DNA of 64,000 nucleotides from Pseudomonadota bacterium (GTDB lineage: Bacteria > Desulfobacterota > Binatia > UBA9968), in assembly GCA_021324155.1 (NCBI GenBank), contig JAJPJQ010000020.1, forward strand, positions 1-64,000, given 5' to 3'. How positions within the stretch are numbered: the first letter of the stretch is position 1; each line of letters begins with the position of its first letter. Shown one piece after another: positions 8,595 to 16,957 of this stretch. The position numbers and the translations under genes were made by a program. Below the pieces are notes generated by a model. It saw only the letters and a list, made by a program, of their open reading frames with translations, was not told where the DNA came from and searched no databases.

Positions 8595-9449
8595 ATGCTG
8601 ACCGAACATCATGCGCAGGGGAAAATCTTTTGGCCCGACGGCGCGCGCCTCGCGGTCGCGCTGACCTTCGATTTTCAGGGCGGCGAGGACGTGAAGCCGG
8701 ACAAGAACGGCAAGATCAATCACGAAGAATACACGCAGGGCGAATACGGCCCGAACACCGGCATTTGGCGCATTCTCCGCATCCTCGACGAGACCAAGGT
8801 CAAGGCGACCTTCATGACCTGCGGCGGCATCGCCGAGCGATTCCCGGAGGCCATGGCGGCGATCGCGCAGCGCGGCCACGAAGTGGCAGGCCACGGCTAT
8901 CACCACGAGGTCGCGCGCGATCTGACGCGCGAGGAAGAGCGCGACGTGATCCGGCGCACGCTGGAGATGCTCAAGACGCGCGCGGGACGGCGGCCGATCG
9001 GCTGGCGCTCGTGCACGCAGAGCCCGAACAGCATCGAGCTGCTCATGGAGCAGGGCTATCTCTGGAACAGCAATTCGTTCTCACACGATCTGCCCTTCAT
9101 CTGGAGCGACGGAACGCGCGAGATCGTCGAGCTGCCGCGCCAGCCGTTCGGCGATGGCCGCACCTATGGCCACCGCGATTCCGGCAACCCGAACGACGCT
9201 CTGGTCGTCTGGAAGAGCTTCTTCGACGACATTTACGAGGAAGCGGGAATTTCGCCGAACTTTTGCACGTTCCAGTTCCATCCGTATATTTCCAGCCGCT
9301 TCGGCCGCGCCGCCGCGCTGAGGCAGCTTATTCAATACATGAAGTCCCACGAAGGCGTCTGGTTCGCGACCGGCACGGAAGTCGCCGAGTGGTGGCTCAA
9401 GCAGGGCTTCTCGTCCAAGCCGCAGGCGCGGGCGGCGGCGGGCGCATAA
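8595..9449 (+). CDS. Polysaccharide deacetylase family protein (PuuE-like)
   Basis: A 284-aa NodB-homology domain protein. Visible motif 1 is TFDFQGGED and motif 2 HGYHHE (His-x3-His metal site); the segment PIGWRSCTQSPNSIELL matches the region around the third motif. The absence of a signal peptide and the PuuE-like pattern suggest cytoplasmic action on a small amide or ureide, not on cell-wall sugar. ATG 8595 is chosen because AAGGAGG lies 9 nt upstream; the longer frame from 8550 has no such site. It is followed 13 nt later by the UbiD gene, implying one operon. Confidence 0.87.
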   Translation: MLTEHHAQGKIFWPDGARLAVALTFDFQGGEDVKPDKNGKINHEEYTQGEYGPNTGIWRILRILDETKVKATFMTCGGIAERFPEAMAAIAQRGHEVAGHGYHHEVARDLTREEERDVIRRTLEMLKTRAGRRPIGWRSCTQSPNSIELLMEQGYLWNSNSFSHDLPFIWSDGTREIVELPRQPFGDGRTYGHRDSGNPNDALVVWKSFFDDIYEEAGISPNFCTFQFHPYISSRFGRAAALRQLIQYMKSHEGVWFATGTEVAEWWLKQGFSSKPQARAAAGA

Positions 9450-9462
9450 CGGGGGAGAGCGG

Positions 9463-10941
9463 ATGGCGAAGGTCGAAAAGAAAATCAATCACGCCGAAGG
9501 CGGCGTCGCCTATCGCGGGCTGCGCGATTGGATCGAGCAGGTCGAGCGCATGGGCGAGCTGGTCAAGATCAACGGCGCCCACTGGGACCGCGAGATGGGC
9601 GCGACGACGCAGCTCCTCACCCAAACCGCCAAAGGCAAAGCGCCGGCGATTCTCTTCGACGAGGTGCCCGGATATCCCAAAGGATACCGCACGCTTTACG
9701 GCCAGTTCTCCTCGCTCAAGCGCGTCGCTATGACGCTCGGCCTCCCGCTCGAATTCGAGCACAAGGCCGATGTCGTCAAGGCCTATCACGAGCGCATGCA
9801 GAACATGACGCTCTTGAAGCCCAAGTTCGTCAAGGATGGCCCAATCCTCAAAAACGTGCTCGAAGGCGATAAGGTCGATGTGCTGAAGTTTCCCGTGCCG
9901 ATCCATCACCAGCAGGACACCGCGCGCTACATCGGCACCGCGGACATGTGCATCACCAAAGACCCCGACGACGGCTGGTATAACTTCGGCGCCTATCGCT
10001 GCCAGGTGTACGACGAGAAGACGATCGGCTGCCAGATCACCGAAGGCAAGCACGGCCGCATCCACCGCGACAAATATTTCGAGCGCGGCCAGAGCTGCAA
10101 GTTCGCCATCGTCTGCGGCCAGGACCCGCTGCTCTATCTGCTCTCGTCGAGCCCGCTGCCGCGCGGCGTTTCCGAATACGATTTCGCGGGCGGCATCCGC
10201 GGCGAGCCGGTGGAAGTCGTCAAAGGCCCGTATACCGGCTTTCCGATTCCCGCCGACGCCGAGATCGTCGTCGAAGGCGAGGCGGTGCCCGGCAACGTCA
10301 AGCCCGAGGGGCCGTTCGGCGAATGGATGGGCTACTATTCCGACGACGTCGTGCCGCGGCCGTACATCGACGTGAAGACGGTCCTCTACCGCGACAATCC
10401 GATTCTTACTTGCGCGCCGCAGCACAAGCCCGTCGACGAGACCGGATTGCTCAAAGGCATCGCGGGCGCGGCGGAGATCTGGCAGGCGCTCGAGGCCGCG
10501 GGCCTGCCGGAGATTCTCGGCGTGTGGAATCACGAAGGCGGGCCGGCGACGCGCTTCACCGCGATCCAAATCCGCCAGCGCTATCCCGGCCATGCGCGCA
10601 ACGTGCTGCACGTCGCGTCTAACTGCGCCGCCGGCGCGTATAACGGCAAATGGACGGTCGTCGTCGACGACGACATCGACTGCTCCGACCTCGATCAGGT
10701 GCTGTGGGCGATGTGCACGCGCTTCGATCCGATGACCGACATCGATACGATCCAGCGCGCCTGGTCTTCGGGACGCGACCCGATGTTTTTGCCCGGCAAC
10801 TTCAACAATCGCATTCTCATCGACGCCTGTATGCCGTACGAGCGTAAGCTCAAGGGAAAATTTCCCATCGTCGTCGACGTGGCCCCGGAGATGCGGGCGC
10901 GCTTGAAAGCGAAATTTGCAAAAATCCTTCAAGGCGTTTAA
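9463..10941 (+). CDS. UbiD family decarboxylase
   Basis: A 492-aa prenylated-FMN-dependent (de)carboxylase. The conserved catalytic Glu segment appears as KPEGPFGEWMGYYS, with further family landmarks YRCQVYDEKTIGC and NCAAGAYNGKWTVVVDDDID. Relatives act on 4-hydroxybenzoate derivatives, protocatechuate, vanillate, pyrrole/furan carboxylates or phthalates. The cofactor-making UbiX flavin prenyltransferase is not in the window. The next gene starts at the base after its stop, showing tight coupling with the DapA-like enzyme. Substrate cannot be assigned; the operon suggests aromatic or heteroaromatic acid catabolism. Confidence 0.9.
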   Translation: MAKVEKKINHAEGGVAYRGLRDWIEQVERMGELVKINGAHWDREMGATTQLLTQTAKGKAPAILFDEVPGYPKGYRTLYGQFSSLKRVAMTLGLPLEFEHKADVVKAYHERMQNMTLLKPKFVKDGPILKNVLEGDKVDVLKFPVPIHHQQDTARYIGTADMCITKDPDDGWYNFGAYRCQVYDEKTIGCQITEGKHGRIHRDKYFERGQSCKFAIVCGQDPLLYLLSSSPLPRGVSEYDFAGGIRGEPVEVVKGPYTGFPIPADAEIVVEGEAVPGNVKPEGPFGEWMGYYSDDVVPRPYIDVKTVLYRDNPILTCAPQHKPVDETGLLKGIAGAAEIWQALEAAGLPEILGVWNHEGGPATRFTAIQIRQRYPGHARNVLHVASNCAAGAYNGKWTVVVDDDIDCSDLDQVLWAMCTRFDPMTDIDTIQRAWSSGRDPMFLPGNFNNRILIDACMPYERKLKGKFPIVVDVAPEMRARLKAKFAKILQGV

Positions 10942-11898
10942 ATGATGCTCAAAGACGAGCGCTTTCAGGGACTCTTCGTCCCGCATGTGACGCCCTTCCT
11001 GCCTTCGGGCGCGGTCGATATCGCTAGCCTGGAACGCCTGACGCGCCACTTCGCCGCCATCCCCGAGGTGGCGGGTCTGGTCTCGTGCGCGCGCATTGGC
11101 GAAGGCCCGGTTTTGCGGCCGGAGGAAAAGCGCGAGGTCTATAGAATCTCAGGCGATGCTGCGCGCGAGGCAGGTAAGGTGCACATAGCCGCGATCGCCC
11201 CGCAGTCGACGGACGAGGCGATCGCGATCGTCCGCGACCTCGAGCACCTGCCGGTCGACGCGGCGATGATTTTTCCGCCGCTGCTGTTTGCCTGGGGCAA
11301 GGTCGGCGGCGAGCTCAAGCGCCGTTTTTTCGAGGACGTCGCGTGCGCCTGCAAGCTGCCGGTGGTGCTCTTTCAGATTCCCGTCGCGAGCTATCTGTAC
11401 GATCCCGAGACCGTCTGCCGCATCGCTCGCCTGGAGAACGTCGTCGCGTATAAGGAAGCTTCGTTTAACATCGATCTTTTCACGGAGACGATGCAGCGCT
11501 TGGCGGCGGAGGGGAGCGGCATGGCCGTGCTCACCGGCAACGATCGCTTCGTGGCGGAAAGCTACGGCCTCGGCGCCAGCGGCGCGCTCATCGGCGTTTC
11601 CAATCTCGCGACCGCGCGCTGGGGCGCTATCGACAGCGCCGGCCGCGCCGGCGATCAGCTCGCAGCGTTGCGCGTGCAGACCGAGCTGGCGGAGCTGAAG
11701 GAGCTCGTCTTTGCCGAGCCGATCGTCGAAGCCGTCGCGCGCATCAAAATCATTCTGCGCCACGAAGGCCTGATCGCAAGCGCAACGGTGCGCCGGCCGC
11801 AAATCGGCGTCACGGCCGAGGAAGAGAAAGATCTTCTCGCGAGCTACGGCAGGGCGCTCGAAAACGCCGCGCGCGCGAGCGCATCCGGCCGCTCATAG
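10942..11898 (+). CDS. Dihydrodipicolinate synthase (DapA) family aldolase
   Basis: A 318-aa (beta/alpha)8 class I aldolase/lyase of the DapA/NAL family. The Schiff-base lysine is in NVVAYKEASFN. The usual active-site Tyr segment (Tyr-Asn-x-Pro-x-Arg-Thr type) is changed to FQIPVASYLYDPE, so a substrate other than pyruvate plus aspartate semialdehyde is likely. Its start follows the UbiD stop without a gap. As the last gene of the binding protein-deacetylase-UbiD-DapA string it probably cleaves or hydrates the decarboxylated product; this is inference. It converges on the rhodanese gene. Confidence 0.88.
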   Translation: MMLKDERFQGLFVPHVTPFLPSGAVDIASLERLTRHFAAIPEVAGLVSCARIGEGPVLRPEEKREVYRISGDAAREAGKVHIAAIAPQSTDEAIAIVRDLEHLPVDAAMIFPPLLFAWGKVGGELKRRFFEDVACACKLPVVLFQIPVASYLYDPETVCRIARLENVVAYKEASFNIDLFTETMQRLAAEGSGMAVLTGNDRFVAESYGLGASGALIGVSNLATARWGAIDSAGRAGDQLAALRVQTELAELKELVFAEPIVEAVARIKIILRHEGLIASATVRRPQIGVTAEEEKDLLASYGRALENAARASASGRS

Positions 11899-11902
11899 TC
11901 TC

Positions 11903-13480
11903 TTACTCCGCTTTTCCCGTCAGCTTTACTTCCCAATCGAGATAGCGGCGCATCGCGTCTTTATCGCCGGTCACCGACGCCGAGAGAACGACATCGTTCG
12001 CCTCGGCGAGCGCTTTTGTGAGTCCGGTCTCCACCGGTTTGCCTCGAGCGATCCAATCCTTGGTTCCTCCGGCGAGGACCCGCACGTTTCCATAACCGAT
12101 GTCGGAAATCGCCGCCGCGGCGAAAATCGACTGCCGCTCGTCGGCTGCTGTAACGACAATAGGCAGGCGCATTTCCGGATAGTGCTTGGGCAGAATTTCT
12201 TCGAGCCAGCCGCGCGACAGCCACACCGCGCCGGGGACGTGCCCGCTCGCGTATTCCGTGCTGAGACCAACGTCGACAACCAGGAGGTCTTCGCCGCCAT
12301 CGATCGACTCCGCGAGCGCGCTGCCGGAAATAAACGCGATGCGCGCGCGCGCTTCATCCAGGCCGAATACGCGCTCGCTCGGCCGACCGGTTTCGAGATG
12401 GCGGCCCGACCGCATCCAGCCTTCGGTTCCGTCCCGAAGGACGAAAACGTTGCGAAAGCCCATTTGCCGAAACCAGTACGCCGCCATGACGGCCCGCGCC
12501 GTTCGGTCGCAGGCGAAAATAATGCGCGCGTCGCCCACGGCGATGTGATCGTCGGCGCACTGGACCGCCTGGCCGCCCGGCACATTGAAGAATCCGGGGA
12601 TGTGGCCCGACAGGTATTCGTCGAGCGAGCGGACATCGATCGGATAGACTGTCGTGGTTTTGACGGCGGTCAAGACCTCTTCAACCTGAGCGACGGAAAT
12701 AAAGGCGATCTTTTCTTCTTCGGCGATACGGGACGCGAGCTGCTCGGCCGCGGCGCGGCTCGACGGTGACGGCGCACGCGGGCTTCGCTGCGGCCGCTCC
12801 AGCTCGTAATCCGCGAGCACCCAGCCCATGGTGCCGTTCCTGAGCGCGCGCACGTCTTTCACGTCTAGGCGACGGAGCGCCTCCGCGCCGACGATGCTGC
12901 GCGTGCGTCCGGCGCAGTTGACGACGATGGACGGGCGCGAGTTTTTCAGCTCCTCCGCCCAAAGAATCAAATCGCCTCCCGGCACATTGACGGCGCCGGG
13001 AATGCAGAAGCGCGCGAATTCTTCCGGCGTGCGGACATCGAGGACCAACGGCTTCGCGCCGCGGCGAACGCTCTCGGCGAGCTCCTGCGGCGTCGTTTCG
13101 GGCACGCGGCGCTCCGCGTGAACTTTCTCCCCGAACGCCTTGCTCGGAACGTTCACGCCCGAGATGGTGGAATAGCCGCACTGCGACCAGGCGGCGAAGC
13201 CGCCTCCCAAGATCGCGACATCGTCGCAGCCGGCGCGGATCAAAGCGACCGCCGCGCGGTCGTCGCGCGCGCCGCCGTCGCCGGTCACGATCACCGGCAC
13301 GCTTTGCGCCGGAAGCAGGCGCGCGAGGCGGAATTCGATGTCGCGGCGCGGGAGCGAGGTGCTGCCGGGAATGTGGCCCTGATTGTATTCGCCGCGCTCG
13401 CGGACATCGAAAAGCGCGACCGCTGCTGCCTCGTCGAGCCGCTGTTTCGCTTGCGCGGGGGAGATATGCCGGATCGCCAT
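11903..13480 (-). CDS. Four-domain rhodanese-like protein
   Basis: A 525-aa protein of four consecutive rhodanese domains, each starting with a DVR/DVG element: residues about 5-110, 125-230, 255-365 and 385-510. The active-loop Cys is present in domains 2 (NCAGRTRS) and 3 (FACDRTARA). It is replaced in domain 1 (TGDGGARDD) and domain 4 (TAADERQS). Active domains transfer sulfane sulfur to thiols or cyanide; inactive ones usually serve structure or regulation. No signal peptide is visible, so it is cytoplasmic. It converges with the DapA-like gene 4 nt away. Confidence 0.9.
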   Translation of the reverse strand: MAIRHISPAQAKQRLDEAAAVALFDVRERGEYNQGHIPGSTSLPRRDIEFRLARLLPAQSVPVIVTGDGGARDDRAAVALIRAGCDDVAILGGGFAAWSQCGYSTISGVNVPSKAFGEKVHAERRVPETTPQELAESVRRGAKPLVLDVRTPEEFARFCIPGAVNVPGGDLILWAEELKNSRPSIVVNCAGRTRSIVGAEALRRLDVKDVRALRNGTMGWVLADYELERPQRSPRAPSPSSRAAAEQLASRIAEEEKIAFISVAQVEEVLTAVKTTTVYPIDVRSLDEYLSGHIPGFFNVPGGQAVQCADDHIAVGDARIIFACDRTARAVMAAYWFRQMGFRNVFVLRDGTEGWMRSGRHLETGRPSERVFGLDEARARIAFISGSALAESIDGGEDLLVVDVGLSTEYASGHVPGAVWLSRGWLEEILPKHYPEMRLPIVVTAADERQSIFAAAAISDIGYGNVRVLAGGTKDWIARGKPVETGLTKALAEANDVVLSASVTGDKDAMRRYLDWEVKLTGKAE

Positions 13481-13568
13481 GGAGATACACGATCATAAAA
13501 TGCTGCGGCAGCGTTGCCAAGCGATCTTCGCTTGTAATATGGTTTTCGAGAGCGAATCGGAGGAGAGC

Positions 13569-14294
13569 ATGTCATATACGAGCTGGCGAGGAACCGTAGG
13601 GCTCATCAAGCCGACGCACCGCCCGGGGTCGCTGGAGGAGTTCATCCGTCTGCTGCCCGAAGGCATCGGCGTCCTGCCGACCTACGTCGGCTTTAAGCGC
13701 GGCGATGCGGACGAGTTCCGCGGCGCGCTCGCGGCCTACGAAGAACGGGTGCAAGAGCTGGCGACGCACGGCGTCGATTTGATTCATCCCGAAGGCGCGC
13801 CGCCGTTCATGGTGCACGGCTTCAAGCGCGAAGCCGAGATCACCCGCGAGTGGGAAAAGAAATACGGCCTGCCGATCGTTACCGCGAGCCAGACACAGGT
13901 CGAGGCGCTGCACGCGCTTAAAGTGAAGAAGTTCGTCGGCGTGACGTACTTCACCGGATCGATCAACGACATGTTCGCGGCATATTTCCGCGAGGCCGGC
14001 TTTACCGTCGAGGCGATGGAGGGAATTCCGGTCGCATTCGAAGACGTTGGCCGGCTGTCTTCACAGGAGGTCTACGCGCACACGAAGAAAGCCGTTCTAA
14101 AGCATCCCGGCACCGAAGCGATCTACATGCTCGGCTCGGGCTGGCGCACGCTCGATATCATCCACGTCCTCGAAGAAGACCTGCAGATTCCCGTCATCCA
14201 TCCGGTTCCCACACGCGTCTGGGCCGTGCAGAAGCGCCTCCACGTCAATCAGCCGGTCAAAGGCTTCGGCCGGCTGCTGGAGGCAATGCCGTAA
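13569..14294 (+). CDS. Asp/Glu racemase superfamily protein (maleate isomerase/arylmalonate decarboxylase-like)
   Basis: A 241-aa protein with the fold of aspartate/glutamate racemase and closest pattern to arylmalonate decarboxylase/maleate isomerase: GLIKPTHRPG at the start and TEAIYMLGSGWRTLDIIHVLEEDL near residue 185. In that family one or two cysteines are catalytic. The second Cys position (usually Ser-Cys-Gly-Gly or similar before Leu-Thr-Leu-Asp) reads LGSGWRTLD here, so it appears to be Ser or Gly, and the first site shows no Cys in EGAPPFMVHG. Start 13569 is set by ggaggag just upstream. Function is uncertain; it may be a hydrolase-like or non-catalytic relative. Confidence 0.78.
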   Translation: MSYTSWRGTVGLIKPTHRPGSLEEFIRLLPEGIGVLPTYVGFKRGDADEFRGALAAYEERVQELATHGVDLIHPEGAPPFMVHGFKREAEITREWEKKYGLPIVTASQTQVEALHALKVKKFVGVTYFTGSINDMFAAYFREAGFTVEAMEGIPVAFEDVGRLSSQEVYAHTKKAVLKHPGTEAIYMLGSGWRTLDIIHVLEEDLQIPVIHPVPTRVWAVQKRLHVNQPVKGFGRLLEAMP

Positions 14295-14498
14295 AAAGCA
14301 CGTTCAGATCGCGCTTTACTAGGGGATTTCCCCGGGTCGGCGTCAGGTAAATACCCCATTGTTAAAAAAGTCCTCGAGTCTATAGACTTAAGTTCATTTT
14401 TCCGCTTTCTATTAGAATAGACGGAACTTTTTCGCTAGTCTCGTTGAGCCGTTCGGTACAAACGACCAAACCTTGTGTCCCGTGAGGCGGACGTCAGT
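14295..14498 (+). promoter_or_regulatory. Regulatory region upstream of the kai operon
   Basis: About 200 nt of comparatively AT-rich sequence before kaiC. A candidate promoter is TTGTTA at 14359-14364 and TATAGA at 14381-14386 with a 16-nt spacer. Two small perfect palindromes lie on or downstream of it: AGTCTATAGACT (14377-14388), which overlaps the -10, and TTCTA-T-TAGAA (14407-14417). A further GGGGA-TT-TCCCC element is at 14322-14333. Their positions would suit a repressor or response-regulator site. All assignments are by eye. Confidence 0.45.
14377..14388. repeat. 12-bp perfect palindrome over the putative kai -10 box
   Basis: AGTCTATAGACT reads the same on both strands and covers the TATAGA candidate -10 element of the kai promoter. 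A dimeric regulator bound here would block RNA polymerase. It may also arise by chance in an AT-rich promoter. Confidence 0.5.
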
Positions 14499-16286
14499 AT
14501 GAAGCGAGCGTTCAAAAAACTAACCAAACGGCAGCTTGGAAACGGCGCCTCGCGTAGTCGCGCACCGCGGCATGAACAATTAGAGAAAGCGCCGACAGGC
14601 ATACAGGGGCTGGACGAGATCACTTTCGGCGGTTTGCCGAAAGGCCGGCCGACACTTATTTGCGGCAGCGCGGGATTCGGCAAGACGCTCATGGGCGTCG
14701 AGTTTCTCGTGCGGGGCGCGATGGAGTACGGCGAGCCCGGAGTTTTGATGGCTTTCGAAGAGACGGAAGCTGAGCTGGCGAAAAACGTCGCGTCGCTCGG
14801 CTACGACTTATATGATCTCATCGAGAAGAAGAAACTCATCATCGATTACGTCCACGTCGAGCGCAGCGAGATCGAAGAGGCCGGCGAGTACGACCTCGAA
14901 GGTCTTTTCATCCGGCTCGGCCTGGCGATCGATTCCATCGGCGCCAAGCGTGTCGTGCTCGATACGATCGAGGCGATTTTCTCCGGCTTCCCCAACGCAA
15001 ATATCCTGCGCGCCGAATTACGCAGGCTGTTCCGCTGGCTCAAGACGAAAGGCGTCACGGCCGTCATCACCGGCGAGCGCGGCGAGGGCGCGCTCACGCG
15101 CCATGGACTCGAAGAATATGTCTCGGACTGCGTGATCCTCCTCGACCACCGGGTTAACGATCAGATGTCGACGCGGCGCCTGCGTGTGGTCAAGTACCGC
15201 GGCTCGTTGCACGGCACCAATGAATATCCGTTTCTCATCGACGAAGAGGGCATCTCGGTTCTGCCGGTTACTTCTCTCGGTTTGGATCACAAGATCAGCT
15301 TTGAGCGCGTCTCGAGCGGCGTTCAGCGCCTCGACGCGATGCTCGGCGGCGGATATTATCGCGGCTCGACGATTCTCGTGTCCGGCACCGCCGGCACCGG
15401 CAAGTCGAGCATGGCCGGTCATTTCGCCGAGGCCGCTTGCCGCGCCGGCGAGCGCTGCCTGTACGTCGCGTCGGAGGAAAGCCCCGATCAGATCATGCGC
15501 AATATGCACTCGATCGGCATCGACCTCGCCGGTTGGGTGAAAAAAGGGCTGCTCAAGTTCGACGCCGAGAGGCCGAACATTTACGGCCTCGAAATGCATC
15601 TTCTCCGGATCCATAAGCTGATCAGTCAGTATCAGCCTCCCGCCGTCGTTCTCGACCCGATCACGAATTACCTCGCCGTCGGCGATCAGTTGGAAGTCAA
15701 GTCGATGCTGATCCGACTGATCGACTTTCTGAAAAGCAAAGGCATCACCGCCGTCTTCACTAGTCTCACCCACGGCGGAGACGCGATGGAGGGTACCGTC
15801 ATAGGCGTGTCGTCGTTGATCGATACCTGGCTGCTGCTGCGGGACATCGAATCGAACGGCGAGCGCAACCGCGGCCTCTACGTCATCAAGTCGCGCGGAA
15901 TGGCCCACTCGAACCAGATCCGAGAATTTCTGCTCACGTCCAAAGGCGCGCAGCTGCTGGACGTTTACTTGGGAGCCGAGGGCGTGCTGACCGGCTCGGC
16001 GCGCGTGGCGCAGGAGGCCAAAGAAACCGCCGCGGCGATCCTGCGACAGCAGGAAATCGAGCGGAGACAGCGCGAGCTCGACCGCAAGCGCGCCGCCCTG
16101 GACGCGCAGATCGCGGCCTTGCGCGCTTCCTACGAGGTGGAAAGCCAGGAACTGGAAATGGGTTTGGCCGAGGAGCGGCTGCGCGAAGAAAAGCTCGCGG
16201 CGGATCGGCTCGATATGGCGCGTATTCGCCGCGCCGACGACGAGAACGGCCGGTGGAAATCGAAGAACAACCGCAAACAATCGTAA
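14499..16286 (+). CDS. kaiC: KaiC-family circadian-clock ATPase/kinase
   Basis: A 595-aa double RecA-domain ATPase. CI Walker A is GSAGFGKT (about residues 56-63) and CII Walker A is GTAGTGKS (about 296-303). The catalytic Glu pairs are present in MAFEETE (CI) and ASEESPD (CII); Walker B strands are [10 protein letters not shown] and [10 protein letters not shown]. The CII autophosphorylation site aligned with cyanobacterial Ser431-Thr432 reads GVSSLIDT (Ser438-Ser439), so the Thr is Ser. After the CII domain there is a 90-residue charged coiled coil. I chose ATG 14499; an in-frame GTG at 14475 adds eight residues. It is followed 11 nt later by kaiB. No kaiA is seen, so an hourglass-type timer or stress-signalling role is more likely than a full oscillator. 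Confidence 0.93.
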   Translation: MKRAFKKLTKRQLGNGASRSRAPRHEQLEKAPTGIQGLDEITFGGLPKGRPTLICGSAGFGKTLMGVEFLVRGAMEYGEPGVLMAFEETEAELAKNVASLGYDLYDLIEKKKLIIDYVHVERSEIEEAGEYDLEGLFIRLGLAIDSIGAKRVVLDTIEAIFSGFPNANILRAELRRLFRWLKTKGVTAVITGERGEGALTRHGLEEYVSDCVILLDHRVNDQMSTRRLRVVKYRGSLHGTNEYPFLIDEEGISVLPVTSLGLDHKISFERVSSGVQRLDAMLGGGYYRGSTILVSGTAGTGKSSMAGHFAEAACRAGERCLYVASEESPDQIMRNMHSIGIDLAGWVKKGLLKFDAERPNIYGLEMHLLRIHKLISQYQPPAVVLDPITNYLAVGDQLEVKSMLIRLIDFLKSKGITAVFTSLTHGGDAMEGTVIGVSSLIDTWLLLRDIESNGERNRGLYVIKSRGMAHSNQIREFLLTSKGAQLLDVYLGAEGVLTGSARVAQEAKETAAAILRQQEIERRQRELDRKRAALDAQIAALRASYEVESQELEMGLAEERLREEKLAADRLDMARIRRADDENGRWKSKNNRKQS

Positions 16287-16297
16287 AGGAGCTTTGC

Positions 16298-16618
16298 ATG
16301 CACGCAGCAAAAGAAAAAACGGCAAAATCGTCCGACGAGATATGGGAGCTGCGGCTCTATGTCGCCGGGCAGACGCCGAAGTCGCTCGCTGCGTTCGCCA
16401 ATCTGAAGAAGATTTGCACCGAATATCTCGACGGTAAATACCGCATCGACGTCATCGACCTGCTGGAAAATCCGCAGCTCGGGCGCGGCGATCAGATTCT
16501 CGCGATCCCGACGCTCGTGCGAAACCTGCCGGAGCCGATCAAAAAGATCATCGGCGACCTCTCGAACACGGAAAAAGTGCTCGTGGGCCTCGACATTCGC
16601 CCCCGGAGCAATCCATGA
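16298..16618 (+). CDS. kaiB: KaiB-family protein 1
   Basis: A 106-aa KaiB/thioredoxin-like protein. The core runs from [12 protein letters not shown] through [22 protein letters not shown] to [16 protein letters not shown], almost identical in layout to cyanobacterial KaiB, including the NPQL element of the fold-switch region. It should bind the KaiC CI ring. The start at 16298 has AAGGAG 6 nt upstream, partly formed by the kaiC stop. The stop overlaps the start of the second kaiB (ATGA). Confidence 0.93.
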   Translation: MHAAKEKTAKSSDEIWELRLYVAGQTPKSLAAFANLKKICTEYLDGKYRIDVIDLLENPQLGRGDQILAIPTLVRNLPEPIKKIIGDLSNTEKVLVGLDIRPRSNP

Positions 16619-16956
16619 GCAACTCCAAAGTCCGCGTTGAGAAGGAATACGGCGCGGACGTCGACGGCGCCGACGACACGTATGTCCTGCGCCTGTATAT
16701 CGCCGGGACGACTCCACGGTCGACGCGGGCCGTCATGAATATAAAGGAAATCTGCGAGAAAGCCCTGGCCTCCCGCTACGATCTGGAAGTTATCGACATC
16801 TATCAGCAGCCGAGTTTGGCGAAGGACTGTCAGATCATCGCCGCGCCGACGCTGATCAAAGAGCTGCCGCCGCCGCTGCGGAAATTCATCGGCGATATGT
16901 CGAATACCGAAAAGATCCTGCTTGGACTCGACTTAAAGCCCAAGGAGCATGTCTGA
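16615..16956 (+). CDS. kaiB: KaiB-family protein 2
   Basis: A second, divergent 113-aa KaiB paralogue translated by 4-nt overlap with the first. It keeps [26 protein letters not shown] and [16 protein letters not shown]. The central loop differs: [13 protein letters not shown] replaces the NPQL segment, introducing a cysteine. An acidic N-terminal extension of about 25 residues (GADVDGADD) is also distinctive. Two KaiB types next to one KaiC suggest separate binding states or partners, for example KaiC for one and the adjacent kinase for the other; this is inference. Confidence 0.92.
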   Translation: MSNSKVRVEKEYGADVDGADDTYVLRLYIAGTTPRSTRAVMNIKEICEKALASRYDLEVIDIYQQPSLAKDCQIIAAPTLIKELPPPLRKFIGDMSNTEKILLGLDLKPKEHV

Positions 16957-16957
16957 G

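Noticed and set aside
9397-11049. 550-codon minus-strand ORF opposite the UbiD gene
   Set aside because: Arg/Asp/Ala-rich shadow frame typical of GC-rich DNA; the plus strand encodes a complete UbiD protein there.
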